Assembly (NCBI RefSeq): GCF_003606325.2
Contig: NZ_CP031843.2
Location: 558,001 to 622,000 of the forward strand
Length of the DNA stretch: 64,000 nucleotides
Direction: 5' to 3'
DNA from: Bartonella kosoyi
Lineage (GTDB): Bacteria > Pseudomonadota > Alphaproteobacteria > Rhizobiales > Rhizobiaceae
Numbering within the stretch: the stretch's first letter is position 1; each line of letters opens with the position of its first letter. Both the position numbers and the translations under genes were made by a program. Positions 44,241 through 55,089 of the stretch are shown one piece after another. The notes below the pieces were generated by a model that was not told the origin of the DNA, made no database searches, and worked only from the letters and a program-made list of their open reading frames with translations.

Positions 44241-45269
44241 TTATTTTCGTGCTTCGATAATTTTGAAACCATGAGCTTGTTCACGGATCAACACTGTGCG
44301 GAAAATATCTTTTAACAATGTTTCATAAGGAAGGTGGCGGTTTGCAACAAGCAGTAGACTGCCACCTGACTTCAAGCATTTTGCAGCATTTAGAATAAAA
44401 TATTTTCCTAAGGAGATATCTGTCGTTTGTTGTGTGTGAAACGGTGGATTTGAAATGATTGTGTCATACAGATTTGTGACAGGCTCATGCACAAGGTCAT
44501 GCCAATAAAAATGAATTGGAAAAGGGGTTGTTGTGAGGTTAAGGTGCTGTTTTGCTGCTTTCAAAGCGTTGTAATCTGCTTCATAGAGATCAAGAGTCGT
44601 CAGTTTTACATTGCTTTCAAGTGCAACGTGAGAAAGATAGCCCCAGCCAGCTCCAAAATCAGCCGTTTTTCCAGCAATAACTTTGGGCATATAAGAAGCA
44701 AGCGCCGCAGATCCTAGATCAATACGACCATGTGAGAACATACCGGAAGTGGTTTGAAATTTATCAAAAGAAAGCGGTGGTGAGCGCAATTGTGCAATAT
44801 TTTGTTTCTCTATTTGTGGAGGAACTTGCATCCAAAATACAAGACCATGATTTTTAGAGAGTTTATGGGTGATGGGAACAATTTTTTTGACCCATTTCAT
44901 CATTGAAGCAGCACCAGCCGTTTTATTCCCACTGATTACAATCCATCCACTTGGTTTAACGCATTCTAATAAATCAAGAAAACAATTTTGGTTAAAACCA
45001 CGATATTTGCTTAGGTGCAAAAGCGCACCATCATAGATGCGAGTTTTATCGATTTGAGGAGAGCAGTGAAATTGAGTATCGACAAATTTTAAAAAATCTG
45101 GTCGCCAAGGTGTGATAACTTTTAAATTTTTAGCCCATTCTGAAGAGGGGATTTCTGTTAAACCGAAACTTAGCCAACATTGGTTTGGATCTGGATAAGG
45201 GAGTGCATGATTTTCAAAAGGTAACAATGATAACACATGTAGCCCTTTCACAGAAAAATGCCATTCCAA
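44241..45269 (-). CDS. Class I SAM-dependent methyltransferase, RsmC/RlmG-like
   Basis: This 342-residue protein has the duplicated fold of RsmC-type rRNA guanine-N2 methyltransferases. The N-terminal half is a degenerate methyltransferase domain. The C-terminal half has TADFGAGWGYLSHVAL for SAM and the catalytic TIISNPPFHTQQ. RNA guanine methylation is therefore likely, but the target cannot be told from sequence. The start at 45269 overlaps nothing and has only TTGGA upstream. It ends 19 bp from hslU, convergently, and follows pnp by 40 bp on the same strand. Confidence 0.82.
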   Translation of the reverse strand: MEWHFSVKGLHVLSLLPFENHALPYPDPNQCWLSFGLTEIPSSEWAKNLKVITPWRPDFLKFVDTQFHCSPQIDKTRIYDGALLHLSKYRGFNQNCFLDLLECVKPSGWIVISGNKTAGAASMMKWVKKIVPITHKLSKNHGLVFWMQVPPQIEKQNIAQLRSPPLSFDKFQTTSGMFSHGRIDLGSAALASYMPKVIAGKTADFGAGWGYLSHVALESNVKLTTLDLYEADYNALKAAKQHLNLTTTPFPIHFYWHDLVHEPVTNLYDTIISNPPFHTQQTTDISLGKYFILNAAKCLKSGGSLLLVANRHLPYETLLKDIFRTVLIREQAHGFKIIEARK

Positions 45270-45309
45270 TGTTGGGATGGCATTTCATGATTACGATAAG
45301 AAGAAAAAC

Positions 45310-47505
45310 TTACTCTTCTTTTTTCTTCCGGCGGCGCTTATTTTCAGGTTGCTTTTTTTCATCCACGTATTTTTCTTCCTTCACCGATTGATCATCGGTC
45401 ATTTCCTTTCCGGTTTCTTGATCAACGACCTTCATAGATAACCGAACTTTTCCACGCTCATCAAAACCCATGAGTTTAACCCAAACTTTATCACCCTCCT
45501 TAACAATATCCGTTGTTTTGGTGACGCGTTCTGATGCAAGTTGAGAGATATGAACGAGCCCATCACGAGAACCAAAGAAATTTATAAATGCGCCAAAATC
45601 AGCAGTTTTTACAACTGTTCCTTGGTAGATAGAACCAACTTCAGGCTCATCGACAATAGAATGGATCCAGCGTTTTGCTGCTTCAATGGTTTTAGCATCA
45701 GCAGAAGCAATTTTAATAGTCCCATCATCTTCAATATTAATTTTTGCTCCAGTTTGTTCCACAATTTCTCGAATAACTTTACCACCAGAGCCGATCACAT
45801 CACGAATTTTATCAACAGCAATATTCATAACCTCAATACGTGGCGAAAATTCGCTGAGTTCAGCCCGTGCACTGGTTAAAGCTTTGCCCATTTCATGAAG
45901 GATATGAATCCGACCGTCTTTAGCTTGTTCAAGTGCGATTTTCATAATCTCTTCGGTAATACCATCAATTTTGATATCCATTTGCAAAGCAGTAATACCA
46001 TTTTCTGTTCCTGCAACTTTAAAATCCATATCTCCAAGATGATCTTCATCCCCTAAGATATCAGACAGAACAGCAAAGCGTTCTCCTTCTTTAATCAATC
46101 CCATGGCAATACCTGCAACGGGGCGCGCGAGCGGAACACCAGCATCCATGAGAGCAAGCGATGTTCCACAAACCGTTGCCATAGAAGAAGATCCGTTAGA
46201 TTCAGTAATTTCTGAGACAGCACGAATGGTATAAGGAAAAGATTCTTTCGTTGGCAACATGGGGTGAATTGCTCGCCATGCTAATTTTCCATGTCCAATT
46301 TCACGACGACCAGGAGAACCAAGGCGTCCTGTTTCCCCTACTGAAAATGGGGGGAAATTGTAATGAAGAAGGAACGTTTCCTTGTACATCCCCGTTAAGG
46401 CATCAACATATTGTTCATCTTCACCAGTCCCCAATGTTGCAACGACAATCGCTTGTGTTTCTCCACGGGTAAAGAGTGCAGAACCATGTGTGCGGGGTAA
46501 AATACTCACTTCTGATTGGATAGGGCGCACAGTAGAAAGGTTGCGCCCATCAATACGCCTTTCTGTATCAAGAATGTTTCCGCGAACAATTTTTGCTTGC
46601 AACTGTTTAAAGACGGTTGCAATTTGGTCAGCACTAAATTGACAGTCATCTTCTGTTTCTGGTATAAACTTATGAACAACTTCTGTTTTTAGGGCATCAA
46701 TTGCGGCGTAACGTTCTTGCTTATCAGTAATTGTGTAGGCCTTTCGTATACCCTGTTCAGCCATTTCTAGCATTGCTTTTTCAAGGTCAGAAAGATCTTC
46801 AGGAACAAAATCACGCGGATCTTTTGCAGCTACCTCAGCAAGCTTGATAATAGCATCAATGACAGGTTGAAGGCCTTTGTGACCGAACATCACAGCACCC
46901 AACATAATATCTTCTGGTAATTCTTGTGCTTCTGATTCAACCATCAAAACAGCACTTTCTGTTCCAGCAACCACAAGATCAAGTTTTGATTCAGGCATTT
47001 CATCAATATGAGGATTGAGAACATATTGTCCATTACAATAGCCAACGCGGGCACCTGCTATAGGTCCCATGAAAGGAACCCCTGACAGGGTCAAAGCGGC
47101 AGAGGCGGCAATCATCGCAAGAATATCGGGATTATTTTCAAGATCATGCTGTATAACGGAAACAATGACTTGTGTATCATTTTTGTATCCCTCAACGAAG
47201 AGAGGACGAATTGGACGATCAATTAAGCGTGAAACCAAAGTTTCATTTTCACTTGGCCGACTTTCACGTTTTAAATAGCCCCCAGGTATTCGACCAACAG
47301 CATAGGATTTTTCTTGATAATTAACGGTGAGTGGAAAAAAGTCCTGGTCTGGTTTTGGGCTTTTTGCCGATACAACGGTTGCTAAGACAATCGTTTCACC
47401 ATAGGTAGCAATCACGGCACCATCAGCTTGACGTGCTATTTTCCCTGTTTCAAGGGTGAGCGGACGCCCGGCCCATTCAATTTCTATCTTGTGCGTTTTG
47501 AACAT
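45310..47505 (-). CDS. pnp: Polynucleotide phosphorylase (PNPase)
   Basis: PNPase degrades RNA phosphorolytically in the 3'-to-5' direction and is a degradosome component. The 731-residue protein has two RNase PH domains (catalytic-domain motif [20 protein letters not shown]), a KH domain ([20 protein letters not shown]) and an S1 domain ([28 protein letters not shown]). The C-terminus is a charged tail rich in Lys and Arg. It lies downstream of rpsO in the classical rpsO-pnp order, with a terminator in between. Confidence 0.97.
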   Translation of the reverse strand: MFKTHKIEIEWAGRPLTLETGKIARQADGAVIATYGETIVLATVVSAKSPKPDQDFFPLTVNYQEKSYAVGRIPGGYLKRESRPSENETLVSRLIDRPIRPLFVEGYKNDTQVIVSVIQHDLENNPDILAMIAASAALTLSGVPFMGPIAGARVGYCNGQYVLNPHIDEMPESKLDLVVAGTESAVLMVESEAQELPEDIMLGAVMFGHKGLQPVIDAIIKLAEVAAKDPRDFVPEDLSDLEKAMLEMAEQGIRKAYTITDKQERYAAIDALKTEVVHKFIPETEDDCQFSADQIATVFKQLQAKIVRGNILDTERRIDGRNLSTVRPIQSEVSILPRTHGSALFTRGETQAIVVATLGTGEDEQYVDALTGMYKETFLLHYNFPPFSVGETGRLGSPGRREIGHGKLAWRAIHPMLPTKESFPYTIRAVSEITESNGSSSMATVCGTSLALMDAGVPLARPVAGIAMGLIKEGERFAVLSDILGDEDHLGDMDFKVAGTENGITALQMDIKIDGITEEIMKIALEQAKDGRIHILHEMGKALTSARAELSEFSPRIEVMNIAVDKIRDVIGSGGKVIREIVEQTGAKINIEDDGTIKIASADAKTIEAAKRWIHSIVDEPEVGSIYQGTVVKTADFGAFINFFGSRDGLVHISQLASERVTKTTDIVKEGDKVWVKLMGFDERGKVRLSMKVVDQETGKEMTDDQSVKEEKYVDEKKQPENKRRRKKKEE

Positions 47506-47716
47506 TTTTTATCCTTAATGACCAGTGTTTAAATCTTTGATTGCTCACATTCTGGCTTTGCGTAGCATATTTTTAAGCTCTGGGGTAGACTAACAAGCTA
47601 CTTCCATCTTTGTTGCGAGAAGAGAGAGATAAATCGCCTTAAATGCGAAATGATGAGCAGTGCTATCCCATAATAACGTGTCAGTTTTTAAAATTTTTAA
47701 CGAAAAGCAACATATT

Positions 47717-47754
47717 GAAAAAATGGGTGGTTTTTTTACACCACCCCATTTTTC
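47717..47754 (-). terminator. Terminator after rpsO
   Basis: Immediately after the rpsO stop, a 12-bp stem AAAATGGG-TGGT/ACCACCCATTTT (one bulged G) with an A-rich loop is followed by TTTTTTC on the minus strand. It should end most rpsO transcripts; some read through into pnp, as known in other bacteria. Confidence 0.8.
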
Positions 47755-47756
47755 TT

Positions 47757-48026
47757 TTAGCGACGCAAACCTAACTTTTTGATAAGTGTCTGATAACGAT
47801 TTTGGTCAACTCCTTTAAGATAATCAAGAAGGCGCCGGCGTTGAGACACCATCTTTAAAAGACCACGACGAGAATGATTATCTTTTTTGTGAGACTTAAA
47901 GTGGTTTGTTAAATTAGAAATACGTTCAGAAAGTACAGCAATCTGTACTTCTGGTGATCCTGTATCACCAACTTTATTTGCGTATTCTGCGACAAGAGCT
48001 TGTTTACGTTCAGCTGTAATCGACAT
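47757..48026 (-). CDS. rpsO: 30S ribosomal protein S15
   Basis: S15 (89 residues) binds 16S rRNA in the platform of the small subunit. The sequence has the family hallmarks [36 protein letters not shown] and RRRLLDYLK. The ATG follows AAAGGAT. A hairpin lies in its leader, and a strong terminator directly follows the gene. Confidence 0.98.
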   Translation of the reverse strand: MSITAERKQALVAEYANKVGDTGSPEVQIAVLSERISNLTNHFKSHKKDNHSRRGLLKMVSQRRRLLDYLKGVDQNRYQTLIKKLGLRR

Positions 48027-48340
48027 CGTATTATCCTTTCAAAAAACGAAGAAACATAAAGTCACCCATAGCCGAGATGTCGTTCAGCCAGGGTCTGCGA
48101 GGAAATAAGAAGAGTCGAAGACTCTCACCTATTTTCGCTCTTATATAGGAAAGCAGGTTAAAATACTAGTCCTTGACAGCATTTTGAAGCCTTTCTTTAA
48201 ATAAAGGCTTTTGTTTTGAAATATTGATTTAAATAGGGTTTTATGAGAAATTTTTTAAAGATTTATGCATCCTTTTGAGACAAAGATTATGAGCGTGTGT
48301 GTGGTAACAAAAGTAATAAATACCGATTTGGAGGGAAAAG
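48027..48340. other. Divergent intergenic region with rpsO leader hairpins
   Basis: About 310 bp between rpsO (minus) and the MFS gene (plus). The rpsO leader contains a perfect 6-bp hairpin AGAGTC-GAA-GACTCT (48111-48125), a candidate S15 autoregulatory element. A TATATAA about 25 bp upstream of it may be the -10. A second 8-bp stem, AAGCCTTT/AAAGGCTT (48187-48210), lies further up and has no obvious gene to terminate. Confidence 0.45.
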
Positions 48341-49969
48341 ATGCAGAGCATTTCAACATTCAAGCTTTTTCGTAATTCGGTATTTCGAAATTTATGGTCA
48401 TCTACTCTTATTTCTAATTTAGGGGGGCTGATACAGGCTGTTGGAGCAGGGTGGTTAATGGCGTTAATTAGTTCTTCGCATTCCATGGTTGGGCTTGTTC
48501 AGAGTGCGACAACATTACCACTTGTTATGTTTTCTTTGATGGCAGGGGCATTAGCGGATAATTTTAATCGGCGTCAAATTATGTTGAGCGCACAGATTAT
48601 GATGATGGTTATCTCCATGATCTTATCTGTTTTAGCCTATATGGGATTTCTAACACCTTGGCTTTTGTTATTTTTTACGTTTTTGATTGGATGTGGCACA
48701 GCCTTTTATAATCCTTCTTGGCAAGCAACGATAGGAGATATTGTGAGCAGGGAAAATATTCCTGCTGCTGTTAGTTTGAATAGTGTCGGTTTTAATTTGA
48801 TGCGGAGTGTTGGTCCTGCTATTGGGGGAGCCATCATTGCAACTTTGGGGGCTTCTGCTGCTTTTTTGTTTAATGCTATAAGCTATATCCCTCTTATTGG
48901 TGCATTATTTTTCTGGAAGTCGAATGATGAAAACAACCCATTACCAAGAGAAAGGCTGTTAGGGGCTGTTTCAGATGGTTTGCGTTACGTTGCGATGTCA
49001 CCTAATCTCCTGAGTATTATGGTCCGAGCATTCCTTTTTGGTATAGGGGCGATTTCGATTTTAGCCCTTTTGCCAATTGTTGCGCATAAAGTTCTCGGAG
49101 GAAGTGCCCTTCTTTATGGTACATTGCTTGGTTGTTTTGGGTTAGGAGCCATGACAGCAGGGATTATTAATGCATTTGTACGGCATCATTTTCGTTCAGA
49201 AACAATTATTGCAAGTGCATTTATTGGTTTTGCCGTTTCTTGCTTTTTATTGGGAATAAGCCGCTCATTGATTGTAAGCCATATTGCTTTATTTCCTGCA
49301 GGCCTAAGTTGGGTTTTGGCATTATCATTGTTTAATACATCTGTCCAACTCTCTACACCACGCTGGGTTGTTGCGCGTGCTTTAGCACTTTATCAAACAG
49401 CATCTTATGGGGGGATGGCTGTTGGAAGTGCAATTTGGGGTGCTTTGGCGGATGGTTATTCTCCAACAATTGCTTTGAGTGTTTGTTCTCTATTCTTGAT
49501 TGTTGGGGCTCTTGCAGGGATAAAATTTAGAATTCAAGAAATTCCTCAAATAGATTTGAATCCTCTTGATCATTTTAGAGAGCCAGAACTCTTACTCGAC
49601 CTAAAAGCAAGAAGTGGCCCGATCATGATCATGATCGATTATCAAATTCATGAAAATGATCTGGAAGAGTTTCTCAAAGTGATGACGCGTCGACGCCATA
49701 TTCGTCTACGTGATGGTGCGCGTCAATGGGTTCTTTTACGAGATCTAGAAAGACCCCAATATTGGACAGAGGCTTACCATATGCCAACATGGGTAGATTA
49801 TTTACGCCATAATCATCGTCGTACAAAAGCAGATGCTGAAGTTAATAAGCGTTTGCGTCATTTAAATTGCGCTCCTAACGGTATAAGAGTGCACCGCATG
49901 ATTGAACGACAGACAATACCTCAAGTCAATGAGATGCTTTTAAAAGTTCCTTCTGATCATCTTCCTTAA
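48341..49969 (+). CDS. MFS transporter, MFS_3/EntS-like, with C-terminal soluble domain
   Basis: This 542-residue protein has about 12 hydrophobic segments in the first 400 residues. The loop-2/3 signature is ADNFNRRQIML, and NPSWQATIGDIVSRENIPAA is typical of the MFS_3 family. After helix 12 a hydrophilic domain of about 130 residues (from LKARSGPIMIMIDYQI) adds a ferredoxin-like part seen in the longer members of this family. The substrate is unknown; relatives export siderophores or small molecules. The ATG follows GGAGGGAA. The gene is single, divergent from rpsO. Confidence 0.88.
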   Translation: MQSISTFKLFRNSVFRNLWSSTLISNLGGLIQAVGAGWLMALISSSHSMVGLVQSATTLPLVMFSLMAGALADNFNRRQIMLSAQIMMMVISMILSVLAYMGFLTPWLLLFFTFLIGCGTAFYNPSWQATIGDIVSRENIPAAVSLNSVGFNLMRSVGPAIGGAIIATLGASAAFLFNAISYIPLIGALFFWKSNDENNPLPRERLLGAVSDGLRYVAMSPNLLSIMVRAFLFGIGAISILALLPIVAHKVLGGSALLYGTLLGCFGLGAMTAGIINAFVRHHFRSETIIASAFIGFAVSCFLLGISRSLIVSHIALFPAGLSWVLALSLFNTSVQLSTPRWVVARALALYQTASYGGMAVGSAIWGALADGYSPTIALSVCSLFLIVGALAGIKFRIQEIPQIDLNPLDHFREPELLLDLKARSGPIMIMIDYQIHENDLEEFLKVMTRRRHIRLRDGARQWVLLRDLERPQYWTEAYHMPTWVDYLRHNHRRTKADAEVNKRLRHLNCAPNGIRVHRMIERQTIPQVNEMLLKVPSDHLP

Positions 49970-50432
49970 GGGTAGAACAGTTTTGTAATATGGTTGTTAT
50001 ATTCTTTAGCTCAATTGGTTAGCATAAGAACAAAAAATGAGTGTTTCAATGGTTAATACATTGATTTAATGATATTTTGTCATTTTTATGTTAAGTTATA
50101 CCCTTAAAAATTAAAGCTTCTCTCATTTTAAAGCTATCTATCTTAGTTTATATTGAATCAATCCAAATTGTTTTTTTGCACATTAAAAATGGGCGCAAAC
50201 GTATAGGTAAAAACGATAGAAAAAGAAATAAAAAAGCTCCTTATGAAGTTTCTTAAAGACGAGGGGTGTGACATTAAGAGATGACACAGTGCATAATGGT
50301 TTTGGTTTTTCACACCGTCTTTAAATCTTGATATGAATGAGGTGAGTGTAGAGAAATGAAAAGCAACATAGTTCTCTTAATCTTATAGAGAATAAGATCT
50401 TTCAACAAGAGATGTTTATAAGAAAGAATCAC
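49970..50432. other. Convergent intergenic region with a tRNA-like scrap
   Basis: About 460 bp between the MFS gene and truB with no gene. TAGCTCAATTGGTTAGCAT at 50007-50025 looks like the D-arm of a tRNA, but no acceptor, anticodon or T-arm follows. An ATCTTAT/ATAAGAT hairpin at 50380-50398 lies downstream of truB on the minus strand without a T-run. Confidence 0.4.
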
Positions 50433-51395
50433 TTAAATTGTGAAAATCCGCTTTGGTTTAAATAGACCTTTGCCGAGAATGCCAATAGCAAGAAGTTGTT
50501 CTTTATAGAGGAGACAAACCTCCTCTTCATCAAGAGGCGTTTTATTAGCACATAAAGGAATAGAATGCCCCCTCATAACTCTCTGCGCTTGGTTTCCGGT
50601 AAGCGGATAATGTGGGAGACAATCTAATGCGGCTCCCGTTTCAATTAACAGTTCATCGAGTGTTGAGAAGTCTCTTTCAAAAGAACTCTGATTTTCATCT
50701 GTGGTGTTTTTATTGAGCGATATTGCTGTTTTTAGTTCATCCCATGTAATGAGATCCTCTTTATCAAAAGGTGCGACGGCGATACGTCTTAAATCAGCGA
50801 TATGCCCATAGCACCCCAGATCTCGTCCCATATCGCGTGCTAGCGAGCGCACATAAGTTCCTTTTCCGCAGGTTATTTCAAAGACAGAGGACTCTTTGGT
50901 AGGCATTTCTATTAATTCGAAAGTTTCTATTTCCACTTCACGGGGCGCAATTTCAACGACTTCTCCTTCTCGCGCTAGATCATAGGCGCGATTTCCAGCA
51001 ATTTTGATTGCTGAAAATTGTGGAGGTGTTTGCAAAATAACACCTGTATATTGAGGAAGAAGAGAAAGTATTTCTTCTTGTGTTGGACGTTTGAGAGATG
51101 TTTTCGTTATTTCTCCTTCTAGATCATCTGTTGATCGCTCTTGCCCCCAAGCAATATGGAAACGGTAAGTTTTTTTGCCTTGCATCACGTAAGGAACGGT
51201 TTTGGTTGCTTCGCCCAAGGCAATGGGGAGAAGACCAGAAGCAAGAGGATCAAGTGTACCGGCATGCCCTGCTTTTTGCGCATGAAAGAGCCATTTGATT
51301 TGTGAGACAGCTTCTGTTGATTTCATTCCTTTGGGTTTATCAAATATGACCCAGCCAGAAACAGGACGGCCTTTTTTTTTGCGTTGCCATGTCAT
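50433..51395 (-). CDS. truB: tRNA pseudouridine-55 synthase (TruB)
   Basis: TruB makes the universal pseudouridine 55 of the tRNA T-loop. The 320-residue protein has the catalytic Asp motif [20 protein letters not shown], and the start [18 protein letters not shown]. The PUA-like C-terminus is present. A longer frame begins at 51494 inside rbfA, but ATG at 51395 with GAGGA just upstream, right after the rbfA stop, is clearly better. Last gene of the rimP-nusA-infB cluster. Confidence 0.96.
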   Translation of the reverse strand: MTWQRKKKGRPVSGWVIFDKPKGMKSTEAVSQIKWLFHAQKAGHAGTLDPLASGLLPIALGEATKTVPYVMQGKKTYRFHIAWGQERSTDDLEGEITKTSLKRPTQEEILSLLPQYTGVILQTPPQFSAIKIAGNRAYDLAREGEVVEIAPREVEIETFELIEMPTKESSVFEITCGKGTYVRSLARDMGRDLGCYGHIADLRRIAVAPFDKEDLITWDELKTAISLNKNTTDENQSSFERDFSTLDELLIETGAALDCLPHYPLTGNQAQRVMRGHSIPLCANKTPLDEEEVCLLYKEQLLAIGILGKGLFKPKRIFTI

Positions 51396-51399
51396 CCTT

Positions 51400-51804
51400 T
51401 TAATCCTCATCTTTATCACGATGAAGGTCGCGTGCAACCTCAGGCGAGCGAAGGAGAGCGTCAATTTTTGAAAAATTATCAAAACTATTATCAAGGCGGA
51501 AACGCAGTTCTGGCATATATTTCATTTGTCTCAACGCATGACTGATTTCTCCACGGAGAAAACGACTATGTTTATTGAGGGTATCAACGACATCGGTATG
51601 GGAAGCATTTTTAAGCTTGCTGAGAGGTGATACAAAGCAAGTAGCGATTTTTAAATCTGGAGACATACGCACTTCAGAGATAGAAATCACAACACCCTTC
51701 AAAACATCATCAAGCAAAATATCACGTTGTAGTATATGCGCTACTGCATGACGGACTTGCTCTGCTACTCTAAGTTGCCGTTGCGATGGCCCTGCATTTT
51801 TCAT
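51400..51804 (-). CDS. rbfA: Ribosome-binding factor A (RbfA)
   Basis: RbfA (134 residues) assists late 16S rRNA maturation and cold adaptation. The KH-like fold is visible in the order [38 protein letters not shown] and [20 protein letters not shown]. The frame extends to 51885, but ATG at 51804 gives the usual N-terminus with AAGGAT upstream. It ends 4 bp before the truB ATG and follows infB by about 125 bp. Confidence 0.94.
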   Translation of the reverse strand: MKNAGPSQRQLRVAEQVRHAVAHILQRDILLDDVLKGVVISISEVRMSPDLKIATCFVSPLSKLKNASHTDVVDTLNKHSRFLRGEISHALRQMKYMPELRFRLDNSFDNFSKIDALLRSPEVARDLHRDKDED

Positions 51805-51928
51805 CAAAGTTTTATCCTTGCTCCAAGACCTCTTTTTTTGACCACCCAGATAAGGAAAAAAAAGGCATTGTGTATAGAATCGCAATAACTTTTCTCATTT
51901 TAAAACAGAGTAAAGTTATGGGATTATT

Positions 51929-54457
51929 TTATAACGTGCGATTAATATGTTCGATACGGAAGGTCTCAATGATGTCTCCTGCGCGCATATCTTCATAATT
52001 TTCAAAGGCTATTCCACATTCTTGACCACTTTGCACTTCATTGACTTCATCCTTAAAGCGTTTGAGTGTTTTCAGTTTTCCTTCGTGAATAACGATATTA
52101 TCACGGATAAGGCGAACACCGGCTCCTCGTTCTATTTTACCTTCTGTAACACGACATCCAGCGACTTTTCCGATTTTTGTAATGTTAAAGACTTCTAAAA
52201 TTTCAGCATTACCAAGGAAAGTTTCACGCTGTTCTGGTGAGAGGAGACCAGACATGGCCGCTTTGATATCATCAACAAGATCATAAATGATGTTATAATA
52301 GCGAATTTCAATTCCTTGTGTTTTAGCAAAATCACGCGCCTGTTTATTGGCTCGAACATTAAAACCAATCACAGCTGAGTTAGAAGCTTCCGCAAGAGAA
52401 ATATCACTTTCGGTAATTCCTCCAGCACCAGAATGTACAACACGCGCACGAACCTCATCATTTCCTAGTTTCTCCAATGCTGAAGCGATTGCTTCAATGG
52501 ATCCTTGCACATCTCCTTTAATAATAAGGGAAAACTCCTTAATACCAGCCGTTTGCAATTTTGTCATCATCTGTTCAAGAGAACCACGTGAACCAGTTTG
52601 TCGAGCAACAGCTTTGTCACGTGCTAATCGTTGACGATATTCAGAAATTTCCCGTGCTTTTGCTTCATGCGTGACAACAGCAAAACGGTCTCCAGCTTGT
52701 GGAGTACCTTGCATGCCTAGAATTTCAATAGGCGTAGAAGGAACAGCTTCTTTGACATGGCGACCATGATCGTCAATCAAAGCACGCACACGCCCCCATT
52801 CATTTCCCGCAACAATAATATCAGAAGGGTGTAATGTCCCTTTTTGAACAAGAACGGTTGCAACAGATCCACGTCCACGATCGAGTTTAGCTTCAATGAC
52901 AACGCCCTCTGCAGTTCGCTCAGAATCCGCTTTCAGATCAAGCATTTCAGCTTGAAGCAGGATAGCTTCGAGAAGTTTATCAAGATTTTGACCTGTTTTA
53001 GCGGAAACTTCAACATCTAAAGTCTCACCGCCCATCGTTTCAACAAACACTTCATGTTGTAAAAGTTCTGTACGCACTTTTTGTGCATTTGCAGCTGGTT
53101 TATCAATTTTGTTGATAGCAACAATAATAGGAACACCAGCAGCTTTGGCGTGATTAATTGATTCAATCGTCTGCGGCATGACACTATCATCAGCGGCGAC
53201 AACAAGAACGGCAATATCAGTAACACGAGCCCCACGGGCACGCATAGCAGTAAATGCTGCATGCCCTGGTGTATCAATAAAGGTAATTTTTTGACCGTTT
53301 TGTTCTACTTGATAGGCCCCAATATGCTGCGTAATACCACCTGCTTCACCAGAAACAACATTGGCTTTGCGAATGGCATCCAAAAGAGAAGTTTTTCCGT
53401 GGTCAACATGGCCCATAATGGTTACAACAGGAGGGCGCGGCTGCATATTTTGAGGATTATCCGTTATATTAAAGATACCTTCCTCGACGTCAGATTCTAA
53501 AACACGTTTAACAGTATGACCAAATTCAACAGCGATGAGTTCAGCAACATCTGCATCAATAACATCGCCAGGTTTCATCATTTGTCCTTGTTTCATTAAA
53601 AATTTAATGACATCAACAGAACGCTCAGTCATACGTTGTGCGAGCTCTTGAATGGTAATTGTTTCAGGAAGAACAACCTCGCGAGAAATTTTTTCTCTTG
53701 GTTCTTGGTTTTGTGCACGCTTAAACTTTTCCTGTCTGCGTCGCATTGCAGCCATTGAGCGCCCCCGTGCACTCCCTTCTTCGTCTAACGCGCTATTAAG
53801 AGTCAGTTTTCCACGGCGCCGTTCATCAGCTCCTTTGACAATTTTGGGTGCACGTATTTCTGATTTAGCAGGATTAGCACGTCGGCTATACCGTTCTTCC
53901 TCTTTATTTTCATCTATTTTGCGTTTTTCAATCACAGTTGTGTTTTTAGGCGTAAGAGGAATATCTGTCTCCTCAATGAGGGGAGGCTCAGAAAAAACAG
54001 GTGAAATCTGTACTGGCGATTTTTCTTCTTCTTGTTTTTGAAGTATTTCTTTTTCTTTGATTTCTTGCTTTAAAATTTCTTCACGTTCTTTAGCGCGTTT
54101 TGCTTCTTTTTCAGCTTGTTCTCTCATTATCCTTTCTTGGATATGTGCCTCTTCTAACGCACGAAGTCTTGCTTCCATTTCAGCCGATGAAAGATTGCTT
54201 TTGGTCACAGATTCCTGAGGTTTTTTTTCTTCAAAACGGGGTTTAGAGCGCTGGGGTGCAACATGCGGTTTTGTAATAGGCTGCAAGGTCTCAGCTTTTT
54301 CATCAGGTCGCGTAATTTTACGTCGTTTGGTTTCGACAACGACAGCTTTTGTGCGACCATGGCTAAAATTTTGCTTGACCGTACTCGTTTCCAAGACAGA
54401 CCGCTTGAGAGTTAGTGTCTTCTTGCCTGTTGTTTTGTCGTTGTTATTTTCACTCAT
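51929..54457 (-). CDS. infB: Translation initiation factor IF-2
   Basis: IF-2 (842 residues) is the GTPase that brings initiator tRNA to the ribosome. A long charged, Lys/Glu-rich N-terminal region (about 1-260) has coiled-coil character. Then come the IF2_N motif [20 protein letters not shown] and the G domain: [31 protein letters not shown]. Domains II to IV follow, with [18 protein letters not shown] motifs (here [16 protein letters not shown]). The ATG overlaps the ylxR stop (ATGA) and is preceded by AAGGAAG. Confidence 0.97.
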   Translation of the reverse strand: MSENNNDKTTGKKTLTLKRSVLETSTVKQNFSHGRTKAVVVETKRRKITRPDEKAETLQPITKPHVAPQRSKPRFEEKKPQESVTKSNLSSAEMEARLRALEEAHIQERIMREQAEKEAKRAKEREEILKQEIKEKEILQKQEEEKSPVQISPVFSEPPLIEETDIPLTPKNTTVIEKRKIDENKEEERYSRRANPAKSEIRAPKIVKGADERRRGKLTLNSALDEEGSARGRSMAAMRRRQEKFKRAQNQEPREKISREVVLPETITIQELAQRMTERSVDVIKFLMKQGQMMKPGDVIDADVAELIAVEFGHTVKRVLESDVEEGIFNITDNPQNMQPRPPVVTIMGHVDHGKTSLLDAIRKANVVSGEAGGITQHIGAYQVEQNGQKITFIDTPGHAAFTAMRARGARVTDIAVLVVAADDSVMPQTIESINHAKAAGVPIIVAINKIDKPAANAQKVRTELLQHEVFVETMGGETLDVEVSAKTGQNLDKLLEAILLQAEMLDLKADSERTAEGVVIEAKLDRGRGSVATVLVQKGTLHPSDIIVAGNEWGRVRALIDDHGRHVKEAVPSTPIEILGMQGTPQAGDRFAVVTHEAKAREISEYRQRLARDKAVARQTGSRGSLEQMMTKLQTAGIKEFSLIIKGDVQGSIEAIASALEKLGNDEVRARVVHSGAGGITESDISLAEASNSAVIGFNVRANKQARDFAKTQGIEIRYYNIIYDLVDDIKAAMSGLLSPEQRETFLGNAEILEVFNITKIGKVAGCRVTEGKIERGAGVRLIRDNIVIHEGKLKTLKRFKDEVNEVQSGQECGIAFENYEDMRAGDIIETFRIEHINRTL

Positions 54458-55089
54458 TGTACTTCCTTCACGGCTTGTGCCGTCATCTCACCGTGCTTAT
54501 TATGCTTGTCATCACGATAGCTGATTAATTTATATGTTGTTTTGAGAAATCCTTCAGCAGCCTTTGTATCCAATAAGGCTGCATGCATGACAGGATTAGA
54601 ACCAAAAGCTACACGCATTTCATCACTTGTAAATAAAGATATGGTTTCTATCGTCCGATTTGTTTGTTGTTGTATTGTATGAATGGCCTGTGCAATTTTT
54701 CGTTTTCCATCTTCTGTTGTTTCTTTAGCATGAAGTACAAGAATAACTTGACCAGAGCGGATAGCAGCATCAACTTTCGTTGCTCCCATGACAACAGCTC
54801 CCGCTTTTCTTGCCATGGAAAGGCTTGAAAGAGCAGCTTTGAGTAAAAGCTTATCAACAATATGCACAAGATTTGGTTCAACCTCAACATCTGTTTTAAA
54901 ATTTTTATGAAAGGCTTTCTGTTTGATCGCTTTCTCAATAACAGTGTGATGGGCAGAAATCCAGACGCCGCGCCCTGGTAAATTCGCTTTAAGATCAGGA
55001 ACAATTTGGTTATTGGGACCAATAACAAAACGGATCAGCGTTTGTGCTGAAGCGTTTTGTCGGGTCACAATACAAGTCCGTTCATTCAT
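54454..55089 (-). CDS. ylxR: YlxR (DUF448) / L7Ae-like RNA-binding protein
   Basis: This 211-residue protein joins two RNA-binding modules. The N-terminal YlxR domain has [19 protein letters not shown] and [10 protein letters not shown] (residues 1-80). A second region (about 95-180; SLARKAG-type, here [20 protein letters not shown]) resembles the L7Ae/YlxQ fold. In many bacteria the two are separate genes between nusA and infB; the fused form is normal in Rhizobiales. It starts directly after the nusA stop and overlaps infB by 4 bp. The role is unclear but linked to RNA or ribosome function. Confidence 0.9.
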   Translation of the reverse strand: MNERTCIVTRQNASAQTLIRFVIGPNNQIVPDLKANLPGRGVWISAHHTVIEKAIKQKAFHKNFKTDVEVEPNLVHIVDKLLLKAALSSLSMARKAGAVVMGATKVDAAIRSGQVILVLHAKETTEDGKRKIAQAIHTIQQQTNRTIETISLFTSDEMRVAFGSNPVMHAALLDTKAAEGFLKTTYKLISYRDDKHNKHGEMTAQAVKEVQ

